DNA from: Acinetobacter defluvii | GTDB lineage: Bacteria > Pseudomonadota > Gammaproteobacteria > Pseudomonadales > Moraxellaceae | Direction: 5' to 3' | DNA length: 64,000 bases | Assembly (NCBI RefSeq): GCF_001704615.3 | Contig: NZ_CP029397.2 | Coordinates: forward strand, 1,240,001 to 1,304,000 | Shown: positions 9,023 to 17,372 of the stretch, in pieces | Position numbering within the stretch: position 1 is the first letter of the stretch | Layout: each line of letters starts with the position of its first letter | The notes under the pieces: model-generated | What the model saw: only the letters and a program-made list of their open reading frames with translations | What the model was told of the DNA's origin: nothing | Databases searched by the model: none | Translations under genes and position numbers: made by a program

Positions 9023-9594
9023 CTGTAAAAATGTCCTACGTGCGTTTGTGCTAAAAATTTACTTTGCGTAATTTGATATAAAACATGGCGTGATAATGGA
9101 TCATCTTGTAATAAACTAGGATGATTAAAATCATATAAATAAGTCATGCCTAAACGTTGCATGAGTTTGGCTGAGGCTAAGTTTGGATAAGCTGTAAATG
9201 CAACCACAGCATCTAATTTTAATACTTCAAAAGCAAATGTTAAACAAGCCTGAGCAGCTTCGGTTGCATAGCCGCAATGCCAATACTGTTTTGCTAAGCG
9301 CCAACCAATTTCAACACACGGTGAAAATGTGAATTGTTCGGGCTGAGCATGTAAACCGACAAAACCAATAAATTTTTGATTCTCTTTTAATTCTACAGCC
9401 CAAAATCCCCACTGATGCTTTTGAATCAAATGATGAAAACGCATGGCTAATTGCTGGCTTTCATCATTGCTTAGACATTTTGGAAAATACTGCATCACTT
9501 CAGGATCAGCATTGAGTGCTGCAAATGCTATCAAATCTGAACTTTTCCATTGTCTTAAGCGTAAACGATGAGTTTCAAGTTCATAATTGGGCAT
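8980..9594 (-). CDS. GNAT N-acetyltransferase, RimJ/RimL type
   Basis: Predicted acetyl-CoA-dependent N-acetyltransferase of 204 residues. It begins with the typical ETHRLRLRQWKSSDL. The acetyl-CoA loop region is GWRLAKQYWHCGYATEAA, followed by NLASAKLMQRLGM, as in RimJ/RimL-like GNAT proteins (Acetyltransf_3). The substrate (a protein N-terminus, an amino acid or a drug) cannot be read from sequence. The last 15 or so residues (SYSCISDTSLKGRL) are encoded in the 43-bp overlap with the convergent 8621-9022 gene and may be a non-conserved extension. Confidence 0.85.
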   Translation of the reverse strand: MPNYELETHRLRLRQWKSSDLIAFAALNADPEVMQYFPKCLSNDESQQLAMRFHHLIQKHQWGFWAVELKENQKFIGFVGLHAQPEQFTFSPCVEIGWRLAKQYWHCGYATEAAQACLTFAFEVLKLDAVVAFTAYPNLASAKLMQRLGMTYLYDFNHPSLLQDDPLSRHVLYQITQSKFLAQTHVGHFYSYSCISDTSLKGRL

Positions 9595-9935
9595 GTCAAA
9601 ACTTACCTAAAATGATAAATATCTCTTTTAAAATATATAGTAAAAAGAGAAAAGTATGTAGCAGTCATGAGAATAATAATATTTTTGGATTCGATAAAAT
9701 ATTTAATAAACGTTTAGCGTTCATACATGGCAATCTGATCTAGAGTTGTATGATTTTCAGACATTCACTATATATTCTGTCATATTCGTTTAAATTCCAA
9801 GCAGATTCTGTAAAAAACACATTGCACAAGCCCTTGATTACGACTAAAATTCGTTTCACAAAGTTTGCGATGAGATGCACGTTAAGTTTTAAATCTTAAT
9901 TTTGTATACTTAAATAGATCGCAATAGTGATATAT
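9595..9935. other. Gap upstream of tRNA-Leu
   Basis: A 341-bp gene-free stretch between the divergently placed GNAT gene and tRNA-Leu. It should contain both promoters. The tRNA promoter is listed separately. Nothing else is evident. Confidence 0.5.
9882..9910 (+). promoter_or_regulatory. Probable promoter of tRNA-Leu
   Basis: TTAAGT (9882-9887), a 17-bp spacer and TATACT (9905-9910) lie 25 bp upstream of the mature tRNA 5' end. Confidence 0.55.
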
Positions 9936-10020
9936 GGGGACGTGGCGAAATTGGTAGACGCACTGGATTTAGGTTCCAGCGCCGCAAGGTGTGAGAGTTC
10001 GAGTCTCTCCGTCCCCACCA
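9936..10020 (+). tRNA. tRNA-Leu (anticodon TAG)
   Basis: An 85-nt class II tRNA. The acceptor stem pairs GGGGACG with CGTCCCC, followed by discriminator A and an encoded CCA. The anticodon stem CTGGA/TCCAG encloses loop TTTAGGT with anticodon TAG at 9970-9972, reading CTA leucine codons. A long variable arm (CGCCGCAAGGTGT) is typical of tRNA-Leu, and GTTCGAGTC forms the T loop. A terminator follows. Confidence 0.97.
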
Positions 10021-10030
10021 TATTTAAAAG

Positions 10031-10058
10031 AGCGAGGTAAATAGACCTTGCTTTTTTT
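10031..10058 (+). terminator. Terminator of tRNA-Leu
   Basis: AGCGAGGT pairs with ACCTTGCT (one G-U) and is followed by seven T residues, 10 bp after the tRNA 3' end. Confidence 0.8.
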
Positions 10059-10086
10059 ATGTCTATATAAAAAATACAAAAATTTT

Positions 10087-10111
10087 AGGCATCCCTAAGA
10101 GATGCCTTTTT
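10087..10111. terminator. Hairpin terminator between tRNA and 67-residue gene
   Basis: AGGCATC (10087-10093) and GATGCCT (10101-10107) form a 7-bp stem followed by a T-run. An A/T tract on the other side could let it also stop the convergent small gene ending at 10144. Confidence 0.7.
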
Positions 10112-10143
10112 GTGTACGTTAAGCGATAAAATTATTTTAAATT

Positions 10144-10347
10144 TTAAGCTTTTAAATGATCTTCAAACTCTTCACCGAGTTGGAAAGCCAAATTATTTCC
10201 AGCAAGATCACAGGTGACTAAGCCATATTCTTTTTTGAAACTAAAGGTGAAACCCTTACCGTCGGCTAAATTCTTGACTGAATATCCAAGTTTTTCCAAC
10301 CAAATACGAAACGCAATAAGATTTTTAGCTTTAACTACCTTTTTCAT
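10144..10347 (-). CDS. Small conserved protein of unknown function
   Basis: A 67-residue soluble protein. It starts at ATG behind AAGGAGAACC, an excellent ribosome-binding site that supports real translation. The sequence combines a basic helix (MKKVVKAKNLIAFRIWLEKLG) with a short beta-like half (GKGFTFSFKKEYGLVTCDLAG) and an acidic tail. No known domain. It lies alone after the tRNA-Leu gene and is transcribed toward it. Confidence 0.72.
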   Translation of the reverse strand: MKKVVKAKNLIAFRIWLEKLGYSVKNLADGKGFTFSFKKEYGLVTCDLAGNNLAFQLGEEFEDHLKA

Positions 10348-10826
10348 GGAAGGTTCTCCTTAATTCCTGTCTATAAAAATTAATAGGGATGCGCTACAAA
10401 CTTTTAAAGGGGGAAATAAATGAAATAAATTTTTTATAGCAATTTTTGATCAATTTTCAAAGTTAATTTTTTATGGTGTAGCAAAGTTTTTTATTTTTTA
10501 AATTACTATTTTTATTTTAAGATACTGATAAATAATATATTATTTATTTTTTAGCGTAGTCATTTGAGCCAGTGTTGAAATAATTTGATAAACTCTTTTT
10601 CCATAAAGGTTTTTGTTGCATCTGTAAGAAAATATATCAGAAATCATAATTGTTTGAATTTTGAAAATAGCAGATGAACAAAAAATTAATATTTTCAAAA
10701 AATTATTTTGTAGTTTCGCAGTTCATCTGCTTTTATAGACTAGACTCTGTTTAGTGATATATGTTTTTGATTCCATTTTGCTTAAAGTAATGATTCATCG
10801 CAATTAGAGTGAGCTTTATCAGCAAA
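10348..10826. other. Gene-free gap containing a long inverted repeat
   Basis: A 479-bp AT-rich gap. Its one notable structure is the 11-bp perfect inverted repeat at 10669-10731, listed separately. I saw no open frame worth calling. Confidence 0.5.
10669..10731. repeat. Long-looped inverted repeat, possible small RNA or terminator
   Basis: AGCAGATGAAC (10669-10679) and its perfect complement GTTCATCTGCT (10721-10731) enclose 41 nt, and TTTTAT follows on the plus strand. A second inverted pair, TTGAAAAT (10661-10668) and ATTTTCAA (10691-10698), overlaps it and would compete for pairing. Both flanking genes point away from the structure, so it is not an obvious gene terminator. Confidence 0.45.
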
Positions 10827-11558
10827 TTAAAAGTTATCTTTCATTGCACGAATTCGAGCAAACTCTTCAGCACTGTCGACACGTAGAAAAGGGTTTGTTT
10901 CAAGCTCTAGTGCAATCGTGGTTGGTAAAGTGATTTGACCTTGAGCTCGCAGTTGGCGAACTTTTTCAGTACGTTGTTGTAAAGCAAGATTATCAGGCTC
11001 AATATGGAGTGCAAACTCAGCATTTGAAAGGGTATATTCATGCGTGCAATACACTTCGGTACGTGGTGGCAAAGCTGCTAACCGATTTAATGAGTGGTAA
11101 AATTGTTCAGGCGTACCCTCAAACATACGACCACAGCCCATTGCAAACAGGGTATCACCACAGAAAACGCAGTCTAATTCATCTATAAAGTAAACAATAT
11201 GTCCAAGGGTATGTCCAGGCACAGCAATAATTTCAATATTTAAGTGATGGAATTCAAAGTGATCATCATGCTGTAGCGGATGAGTGATAAAAGGCAGATG
11301 ACTTAATTCATCTCGAGGACCATAAACAGGAATATTTTTTTCAGCAATCAGCGTTGGAACACCCCCAACATGATCTTTATGCCAGTGTGTCAGCCAGATT
11401 TGGCAGAGATTAAGTTGATTTTCTTGACAATAATCAATAACTAAATGTGCTTCAGTGGGATCTATGACAATCACATCATGCGTTTGCGTGTGTTCAAGCA
11501 GCCAAATATAGTTTTGTAGTTGATTTTTAACATCGATCACATGAATTTTAAAAGACAT
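10827..11558 (-). CDS. gloB: Hydroxyacylglutathione hydrolase (glyoxalase II)
   Basis: Hydrolyses S-lactoylglutathione to lactate and glutathione in methylglyoxal detoxification. I start it at the ATG at 11556-11558, 22 codons inside the longest frame, because that gives 243 residues beginning MSFKIHVIDV, the usual family start. The binuclear metal motif THWHKDH (57-63) gives His58, His60, Asp62 and His63; further ligands are His116 (VPGHTLGH) and Asp135 (FCGDTLF). The C-terminal part contains the glyoxalase II substrate-binding extension, which separates it from other metallo-beta-lactamase-fold enzymes. Confidence 0.93.
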   Translation of the reverse strand: MSFKIHVIDVKNQLQNYIWLLEHTQTHDVIVIDPTEAHLVIDYCQENQLNLCQIWLTHWHKDHVGGVPTLIAEKNIPVYGPRDELSHLPFITHPLQHDDHFEFHHLNIEIIAVPGHTLGHIVYFIDELDCVFCGDTLFAMGCGRMFEGTPEQFYHSLNRLAALPPRTEVYCTHEYTLSNAEFALHIEPDNLALQQRTEKVRQLRAQGQITLPTTIALELETNPFLRVDSAEEFARIRAMKDNF

Positions 11559-11964
11559 TTTGTGGCTTCCATTGCTGCATCTTATTTTTATTGTATGTAA
11601 ATTAGCGCATGAATGATAGTTCAAGTATTTTGCATTGAAGATAACGCGATAGATATTTTGAATAAATACTCCAAATATGTAGTTAGCTTAATGCAAACAA
11701 ACCTTGAATATATTAAAAATTTAACAGATATCAAAGGATTTTTGGAACTAAATATGAGCTTCAAGTGTATATTTTGCAAATGATATTTGCTACAGACAAA
11801 AGCAGGCAATGCAAAAATTTAGTCTCACAGGATAAATAAAATGTCTAAAGGACAAATGTTATGTACAGATTTTATAAAGTTAAGCCGCTGCCGAAAAAAT
11901 AAATAGAAGTACCTCATCACCCAACATTATTTGCTATAGTGTTTGTAAGATTGGGGAAACAATA
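11559..11964. other. Gap between divergent gloB and gspE
   Basis: A 406-bp AT-rich intergenic region. An extended -10 element (TGCTATAGT, 11932-11940) lies 24 bp upstream of gspE and is its likely promoter. No other feature is convincing. Confidence 0.5.
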
Positions 11965-13722
11965 ATGCAATTTAATTTTGAAATTGATACCACGTGGTGT
12001 TTAGAACAACTATTAAAAGATCAACGCATTACAGAGCGGGACAAAGTGTTGGTACAAACCACACATCGCCAACGTGATCAATTAAAATGGCATCCGTTAC
12101 AATGGATCGCCCACTTTAATTTAATCGATCAAAGGGAACCGCAAAAACGCTTAACTTTAAGTGTCTTATGTCAATGGTTGGCAGATAAAACAGATTTGGC
12201 TGTCTATACTATTGATCCTTTAAAAGCAGATGTCTCTAGCTTGACTGGTGTCATGTCACAAGAGTTTGCATTACGTAATCGGATTTTGGCAGTTGAAATT
12301 CAACAAGATCAAGTTTTAATCGGAACAGATCAGCCTTTTATACGTGATTGGGTACAAAATCTTGAAAGCAGTTTAAAGCCTAAAAAAATCCAACGAGTTT
12401 TATTAAATCCTGAGCAATTGCAACGCTACTTGGTGGAATATTATCAAGTCAGTCGTGCAGTCATTTCATCACAAAAAGCTGGCGCACACCAAAAAGAAAA
12501 TAAAGGTGTAGAAGCTTTATTGCAATTGGGCGATACACAAAATCCTGATGCAAATGACCAACATATCGTAAAATTAGTGGATTGGGTTTTACAATTTGCA
12601 TTTGAACAACGTGCCAGTGATATTCACTTAGAACCTCGTAAAGATAATGGTAAAATCCGTTTTCGTATTGATGGAGTATTGCATACAATTTATAACATGC
12701 CAGCTAATACCTTAACGGCGGTGATTTCTCGTATTAAAATTTTAGGACGTATGAATGTTGCGGAAAAACGCAAACCACAAGATGGGCGTTTAAAGACACG
12801 TACCCCCAAAGGACAGGAAACAGAACTACGTTTAGCAACTTTGCCGACAGCCTTTGGTGAAAAGCTGGTGATGCGTATTTTTGATCCCGAAGTATTGGTA
12901 CGTAGTTTTAAGCAGCTCGGTTTTGATGGAAAATTATTGGAAGATTGGCAAGCCATTACTCAACATAGTCATGGCATTATTTTAGTGACTGGTCCAACAG
13001 GTTCGGGTAAAACTACAACTTTATATTCTTCTTTAAAACAATTGGCAACTGAGCAAGTTAATGTTTGTACTATTGAAGACCCAATTGAGATGTTAGAACC
13101 GAGTTTTAATCAAATGCAGGTTAATCATGGCATTGAACTTGGTTTTGCTGATGGGATTCGTGCATTGATGCGTCAAGACCCTGATATTATTATGGTCGGG
13201 GAAATACGGGATTCAGATACTGCTAATATGGCAATCCAAGCGGCACTTACAGGACACTTGGTTCTTTCCACACTGCATACCAATGATGCCCCTTCAAGTT
13301 TGACTCGTTTACATGATTTGGGGGTACAGCCATTTTTAACGGCAGCCACTATTTTGGGGGTTTTGGCACAGCGTTTAGTACGACAATTATGCCCACATTG
13401 CAAACAAGAAACTTTTATTAATGACCAAGAATGGAAACATTTAACTTTTGGTTATCAGATGCAAATGCCTGATTTTGTGTTTAAAGCTGTAGGTTGTGAA
13501 GAGTGTCGTCATACAGGTTATCAAGGACGTGTGGGGATTTATGAGTTTATGCCGATCAGTCTTGAAACTAAACAAAAAATTTCAGCCAATGCAACTTTGG
13601 ATGAGTTGCGTGAGCAAGCAAAGAAAGAGGGTATTGATCCACTTCGTATCGCAGGGGCACACAAAGTATTACAAGGACTAACGACTTTAGAAGAAGTGTT
13701 GCGAGTAGTACCGTTGAATTAG
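11965..13722 (+). CDS. gspE: Type II secretion ATPase GspE
   Basis: Cytoplasmic motor ATPase of the type II secretion system, which exports folded lipases and proteases. The 585-residue protein has an N-terminal T2SSE domain (about 60-165), a linker, and a RecA-like ATPase core. Walker A is GPTGSGKTT (343-351) and the Walker B region is DPDIIMVGEIRD (405-416). A tetracysteine zinc motif has C476/C479 and C511/C514 with the RHTGYQGRVG signature, as in GspE and PilB. GspE is favoured over PilB by its N-terminus and by the absence of pilB-pilC-pilD neighbours. No other gsp gene is nearby, as is usual in Acinetobacter, where they are scattered. Confidence 0.85.
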   Translation: MQFNFEIDTTWCLEQLLKDQRITERDKVLVQTTHRQRDQLKWHPLQWIAHFNLIDQREPQKRLTLSVLCQWLADKTDLAVYTIDPLKADVSSLTGVMSQEFALRNRILAVEIQQDQVLIGTDQPFIRDWVQNLESSLKPKKIQRVLLNPEQLQRYLVEYYQVSRAVISSQKAGAHQKENKGVEALLQLGDTQNPDANDQHIVKLVDWVLQFAFEQRASDIHLEPRKDNGKIRFRIDGVLHTIYNMPANTLTAVISRIKILGRMNVAEKRKPQDGRLKTRTPKGQETELRLATLPTAFGEKLVMRIFDPEVLVRSFKQLGFDGKLLEDWQAITQHSHGIILVTGPTGSGKTTTLYSSLKQLATEQVNVCTIEDPIEMLEPSFNQMQVNHGIELGFADGIRALMRQDPDIIMVGEIRDSDTANMAIQAALTGHLVLSTLHTNDAPSSLTRLHDLGVQPFLTAATILGVLAQRLVRQLCPHCKQETFINDQEWKHLTFGYQMQMPDFVFKAVGCEECRHTGYQGRVGIYEFMPISLETKQKISANATLDELREQAKKEGIDPLRIAGAHKVLQGLTTLEEVLRVVPLN

Positions 13723-13901
13723 TTTATAAATATTTTCCATTTATCTTTGAGTTTAGAGTTCTATAATTTGGGTAATATAAAATTTAGATGGGGAGAAAGT
13801 TACTTGAAGCCCATAGGTGAATTGAAAGTTATAAAAAATATACAAATTTTCAATTGTTTTGAGTTGGTGTTTTGAGGTAGATCGTCTTAGATAAAAAGTG
13901 T

Positions 13902-14918
13902 ATGATCAAACACGTTTTAAACAATAAATCTTATCGCATGCTCAATTTTATTCGACTTTCAATCATTGCTGGCTGCTTAGGGTTAGTTGCTTGCGGGAAT
14001 AGTTCATCTTCTGAGCATGATAATACGCCTCCAATGCAACCTCAGGTGATGCCGAGAATAAATAAAACTGTCCAATTTTTTATTGCAGCACATCCTGATG
14101 ATATTCAATTGTTTATGGCAAAAAATGCACAGTTTTATGTGCAACATAATAGTAAAAATATCTTTATTCTAACAACAGCAGGAGATGGTGGAGAGGCATT
14201 AAGTTTTCCGAATAGTTCTCCTATGAAAAAAACATTCTGGGAAGCACGCTTTTTAGCGCATGAAAAATCTATTCATTATTGGAATAATTATAAAAACAAC
14301 ATCGTAGAAACACAGGTTAAAATTAATCAACATACATTGCAACGCAAGCAATTTGGTGACAATGTAGTGTTCTATAATTTTTTATTGCCTGATGGAAACA
14401 TAAATGGAAACGGCTTTGCCACTACACAATTTCAAAGTTTAGAAAAGCTATACCAAGGTAAAATTAAGAAGATAAACAGTGTGGATGGAAAAAGTGTTTA
14501 TAATAAACAGGAGCTCATAGATATATTATCCACGATTATTCAATTTGAAGCAGACAATAAAGAAATTACCTTTAATATTGCAGAGGATAATTCATATATT
14601 AATCCAAAAGATCATTCTGATCATATTATGACATCTTTACTGGTGCAAGATGTTGCTCAAAAATTAAACAATTGTATGTTAACAAATAAATATACGGAAT
14701 ATGTTAATCGTGCTAAACCTGTCAATATGTCAGCATTTGGATATCAGCAGCATCAACAACTTTGGAATGTATTAACCTCAGTACTCGTTGAATATGGTTA
14801 TGTTAATCCACATGTGCGAGATCCACATTTAGTTTGGTTAGGTAAGCAATATATTAGCTCAAATAGTGTGGTAAATTGTAAAAATGTTGAAGAAAAATTA
14901 AGTAAAAATTTACCTTAA
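13902..14918 (+). CDS. Lipoprotein with PIG-L/LmbE-type deacetylase domain
   Basis: Predicted outer- or inner-membrane lipoprotein of 338 residues. A signal peptide ends in the lipobox LVAC with Cys31 as the lipidated residue; an internal ATG at 13938 would give a more typical signal length. After a Ser/Pro linker, AHPDD (63-67) and TTAGDGGEAL (91-100) match the N-acetylglucosaminyl-deacetylase (PIG-L) fold, and DHSDH (237-241) supplies the third zinc histidine. The residue after AHPDD is Ile where the family usually has Glu, but the zinc ligands and catalytic Asp remain. The substrate is unknown; a cell-surface or peptidoglycan sugar is plausible. Confidence 0.78.
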   Translation: MIKHVLNNKSYRMLNFIRLSIIAGCLGLVACGNSSSSEHDNTPPMQPQVMPRINKTVQFFIAAHPDDIQLFMAKNAQFYVQHNSKNIFILTTAGDGGEALSFPNSSPMKKTFWEARFLAHEKSIHYWNNYKNNIVETQVKINQHTLQRKQFGDNVVFYNFLLPDGNINGNGFATTQFQSLEKLYQGKIKKINSVDGKSVYNKQELIDILSTIIQFEADNKEITFNIAEDNSYINPKDHSDHIMTSLLVQDVAQKLNNCMLTNKYTEYVNRAKPVNMSAFGYQQHQQLWNVLTSVLVEYGYVNPHVRDPHLVWLGKQYISSNSVVNCKNVEEKLSKNLP

Positions 14919-15045
14919 TGTATTAAGGTACAATGAGATCTTCCGAAAAAAATAACCGCAAAATGCAGATTTTGTTTGAAAAAGTATGGTTGGCATGAAA
15001 TTTGACCTAATCTTGAAAGCCATTCAATGATCTTGGATATATTTT

Positions 15046-15080
15046 AACTAAAAAGCAGTATGCGCTGATTCATACTGCTT
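15046..15080 (-). terminator. Terminator of hemP
   Basis: A perfect 10-bp stem, AAGCAGTATG (15053-15062) with CATACTGCTT (15071-15080), is followed on the minus strand by TTTTTAG. It lies 39 bp past the hemP stop codon and ends that transcript. Confidence 0.8.
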
Positions 15081-15118
15081 ATTCCCACAATTCTTATTTT
15101 ATAAAATTATTTTTATAC

Positions 15119-15289
15119 TTATTTGGTTAAAATAAGACGGTTGTTACGAGTCAAACGTAAGCGGTATTCTTCACCTGCATGCATGATGCGAATTTCACGT
15201 CCTAAAGCGAAAAGATTGTTAGAATGTAGCATAGGTAAAGCATGGGTTGAGTCGTTATTACGTGTAAATAAGCTAAAAGGTGCGTTCAT
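15119..15289 (-). CDS. hemP: Hemin uptake protein HemP
   Basis: A 56-residue protein read on the minus strand from ATG at 15289 to TAA at 15119. The C-terminal half carries the HemP/HmuP signature: REIRIMHAGEEYRLRLTR, then NNRLILTK at the end. HmuP-type proteins are known as small iron-responsive factors needed for haem-uptake gene expression. CGGAG lies about 10 bp before the ATG. A near-consensus Fur box is 35-55 bp upstream and a perfect hairpin terminator lies downstream, so it is a complete monocistronic iron-regulated unit. No haem receptor or transporter gene adjoins it here. Confidence 0.88.
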   Translation of the reverse strand: MNAPFSLFTRNNDSTHALPMLHSNNLFALGREIRIMHAGEEYRLRLTRNNRLILTK

Positions 15290-15323
15290 TGTTGTTACTC
15301 CGTGTGGGACGTCAGTTAGTGGT

Positions 15324-15342
15324 TTAAATGATAATCATTATC
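15324..15342 (-). promoter_or_regulatory. Fur box upstream of hemP
   Basis: The 19-bp site ending AATGATAATCATTATC matches the classical Fur consensus at 16 of 19 positions. It lies 35 bp upstream of the hemP start codon. A weaker Fur-like A/T palindrome lies at about 15356-15375, toward the divergent Nudix gene. Confidence 0.82.
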
Positions 15343-15427
15343 GAATGTGGCTGTCAACGATAATTATTGTTATTTGCAAAAAAAATCTATTCACTTACAT
15401 TATTGTAAAATACGCTTTGGAAAAGTC

Positions 15428-16330
15428 ATGACAAAACTTGTTGTAAATGTAGCAATTGCCTTGTTATTTCATCAATCAAAAGTATTGGTAGGTTGGAGAA
15501 ATGCTGAACAACATCAAGGCAATAAGTACGAGTTTCCAGGTGGTAAAATCGAACAAGGTGAAACACCTGAGCAAGCATGTCGTAGAGAAGTGTTTGAAGA
15601 GGTTGGGATCGGTATCCAAGACTGGCATATCTTTGATGTGATCTCGCACGCATATGACGATGTTATTGTAAATTTACACTTATTTCATGCAAAAGTTGAA
15701 ACTGCCTATTTAGAGGAGATTCAAAAACCTTGGACGTGGTATACACGCGATCAACTGCTTGAGCTAAATTTTCCCAAAGCAAATCAGACAATTCTACAGC
15801 GTCTATTTTGGCAACATTTTATTAAAATTTCTGAGCATTTATCTGAAATCGAAGCGCTAAATACAAATTATCTAATGTATTGGCGAGTTAATAGTTTGGA
15901 GCATGATGATATTCAATATTTAATGCAATTAGATGAAGCATTGTTAAAGCGTTTAATTGTGAATATTAGTATTTGGCAACAATTACCTCAGTCACTTCAA
16001 AGTCAAATTTTCACCATACATTTTAAACAATCACAAGTGATGCAAGCGCAGCCGCAGGATTTAAATATGAATGTACGTTGTATTGCGGCATGTCATGATT
16101 TGGTATCATTAGATAGAGCTCAAAAGTTAGGATTTGAGGCTGTGTTTTTAAGCCCGGTTTTAGCAACACAAAGTCATCCTGATACAAAGACGCTTGGTTG
16201 GGAAATTTTTGAAAGTTTGGCGAAGGAGTCAGCAATTCCAGTCTTTGCTTTGGGTGGTTTAAAGCCTGAAGATTTAGCTAAAGCACAGCAGCATCATGCT
16301 TATGGTGTAGCAGGTATCAGTGCATTTTGA
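15428..16330 (+). CDS. Nudix hydrolase fused to thiamine-phosphate-synthase-like domain (MutT family)
   Basis: A 300-residue two-domain protein. Residues 1-130 are a MutT-like Nudix domain with a complete Nudix box at 39-61 (G39, E45, R53, E54, E57, E58, G60). These domains hydrolyse 8-oxo-dGTP or related nucleotides to sanitise the pool. Residues about 165-300 resemble ThiE/TenI barrels (RCIAACHDL, FEAVFLSPVLATQSHP, IPVFALGGLKPEDL, GVAGISAF), a known proteobacterial fusion. Whether the second domain is catalytic is unclear. The ATG at 15428 is chosen because the upstream 27 codons cross the hemP regulatory region. It is divergent from hemP. Confidence 0.85.
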   Translation: MTKLVVNVAIALLFHQSKVLVGWRNAEQHQGNKYEFPGGKIEQGETPEQACRREVFEEVGIGIQDWHIFDVISHAYDDVIVNLHLFHAKVETAYLEEIQKPWTWYTRDQLLELNFPKANQTILQRLFWQHFIKISEHLSEIEALNTNYLMYWRVNSLEHDDIQYLMQLDEALLKRLIVNISIWQQLPQSLQSQIFTIHFKQSQVMQAQPQDLNMNVRCIAACHDLVSLDRAQKLGFEAVFLSPVLATQSHPDTKTLGWEIFESLAKESAIPVFALGGLKPEDLAKAQQHHAYGVAGISAF

Positions 16331-16611
16331 CAAATGATGTATAAAACTGATTGGCGATGCAAGGCTGCAGCGTCAAAGAGGGGGAATAGTATTTTATAAA
16401 TGATAATAAATGTCGCTTTAACTCATCGTATATTTCTTCTTAATGGAAATGTTGCAAAGACTATATAAAAAATTGTGTAAAAATAGAGTATAAATTTTAG
16501 TCTAATGAAATTTTAACCCAAAAATTTCACACTCTTTAATAGCCTAATAAAATCAATGTATTACAATATTTTGAATAAATTTGGGTAAAACTGACTTTTT
16601 AGAGTGTGTCG

Positions 16612-17009
16612 TCATGAAATTCTCAACCACATCATAATAAATTTTATTTGAAGTGCAGCTTTAAATGAAGCTGTTCTTTTTGCATAGCGAAATGCAATAC
16701 CTCGCCATGTTTTTAATTGCATAAATGCATTTTCCACTAAATGGCGGTATTTATACAAGTGCTTATCATAAGCTCGTTGTTGTTTTCGATTATATTTTGG
16801 TGGAATGACAGCTTCTATTTTTTGTTCACGAAGATAATCAATAATTTCATTTGTATCATAAGCTTTGTCTCCAAATACTTGTTGTGCTGAAATATCTTTT
16901 ATTAAAGCTTTTCCATATTTACAATCCGCTTCGGAACCTGCTGTAATAATAACTCTGATTGGCATACCATGCGCATCCACGGAAAGATGTATCTTTGTAT
17001 TGAGCCCCC
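16612..17009 (-). CDS. IS5-family transposase, C-terminal frame (ORF B)
   Basis: Second half of the DDE transposase, reached by a -1 frameshift at the A4G5 run (17013 down to 17005). After the shift the protein continues GGLNTKIHLSVDAHGMPIRV, the standard IS5 junction. It carries the second catalytic Asp in VFGDKAYD and the Glu in ENAFMQLKTWRGIAFRYAKR. A separate start at the GTG near 16980 would give 122 residues without the first Asp, so the fused product should be the active form. Confidence 0.88.
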
Positions 17010-17372
17010 TTTTGTAAGGCTCATTTCCTGATTACCTCCCACAGCACCTGTGGCATGCTTATGTACTTTAATATGTGTTGAATCGATCATAAGCCATTCA
17101 AGATCAGGTTCATCTATTAATTTTTCCAAGATCCTTTCCCAAACACCTTTATCACGCCAGCGGCAAAAACGACGATGTGTATTTTTCCATCCACCATAAC
17201 TTGGGGGTAAATCCCGCCAAGGAGCACCTGTTCTCAATATCCATAATACTGCATTGATAAATTTACGATTATCTTTAGCTACAGCTCCCCAATCACCAAC
17301 CTTGCCTGTGAGCAATGGTTCCAATTTTATCCAAAGTTCATCAGATAAATCATGTCGTTCGTAATCTGCCAT
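16902..17372 (-). CDS. IS5-family transposase, N-terminal frame (ORF A)
   Basis: The 156-residue first frame carries the DUF4096-type N-terminal domain (LSDELWIKLEPLL, LRTGAPWRDLPPSYGGW) and the first catalytic Asp in WLMIDSTHIKVH. Past TKGG the unshifted frame reads about 35 unrelated residues to a stop. Programmed -1 slippage at AAAAGGGGG (minus strand, 17013-17005) joins it to ORF B. The unshifted product may act as a DNA-binding inhibitor of transposition, as in other frameshifting IS elements. Confidence 0.88.
   Translation of the reverse strand: MADYERHDLSDELWIKLEPLLTGKVGDWGAVAKDNRKFINAVLWILRTGAPWRDLPPSYGGWKNTHRRFCRWRDKGVWERILEKLIDEPDLEWLMIDSTHIKVHKHATGAVGGNQEMSLTKGGSIQRYIFPWMRMVCQSELLLQQVPKRIVNMEKL

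Noticed and set aside
11621..11809. 62-codon minus-strand frame upstream of gloB
   Set aside because: No ribosome-binding site, no family, A/T-rich composition; treated as non-coding.
15123..15431. 102-codon plus-strand frame
   Set aside because: It is antisense to hemP, crosses the Fur box, and has no family resemblance or ribosome-binding site. The minus-strand HemP frame explains the region.
16529..16536. CACACTCT near the left end of the IS, as a possible second IS end
   Set aside because: Only 8 bp match the terminal repeat; the true end with TA duplication is at 16602.
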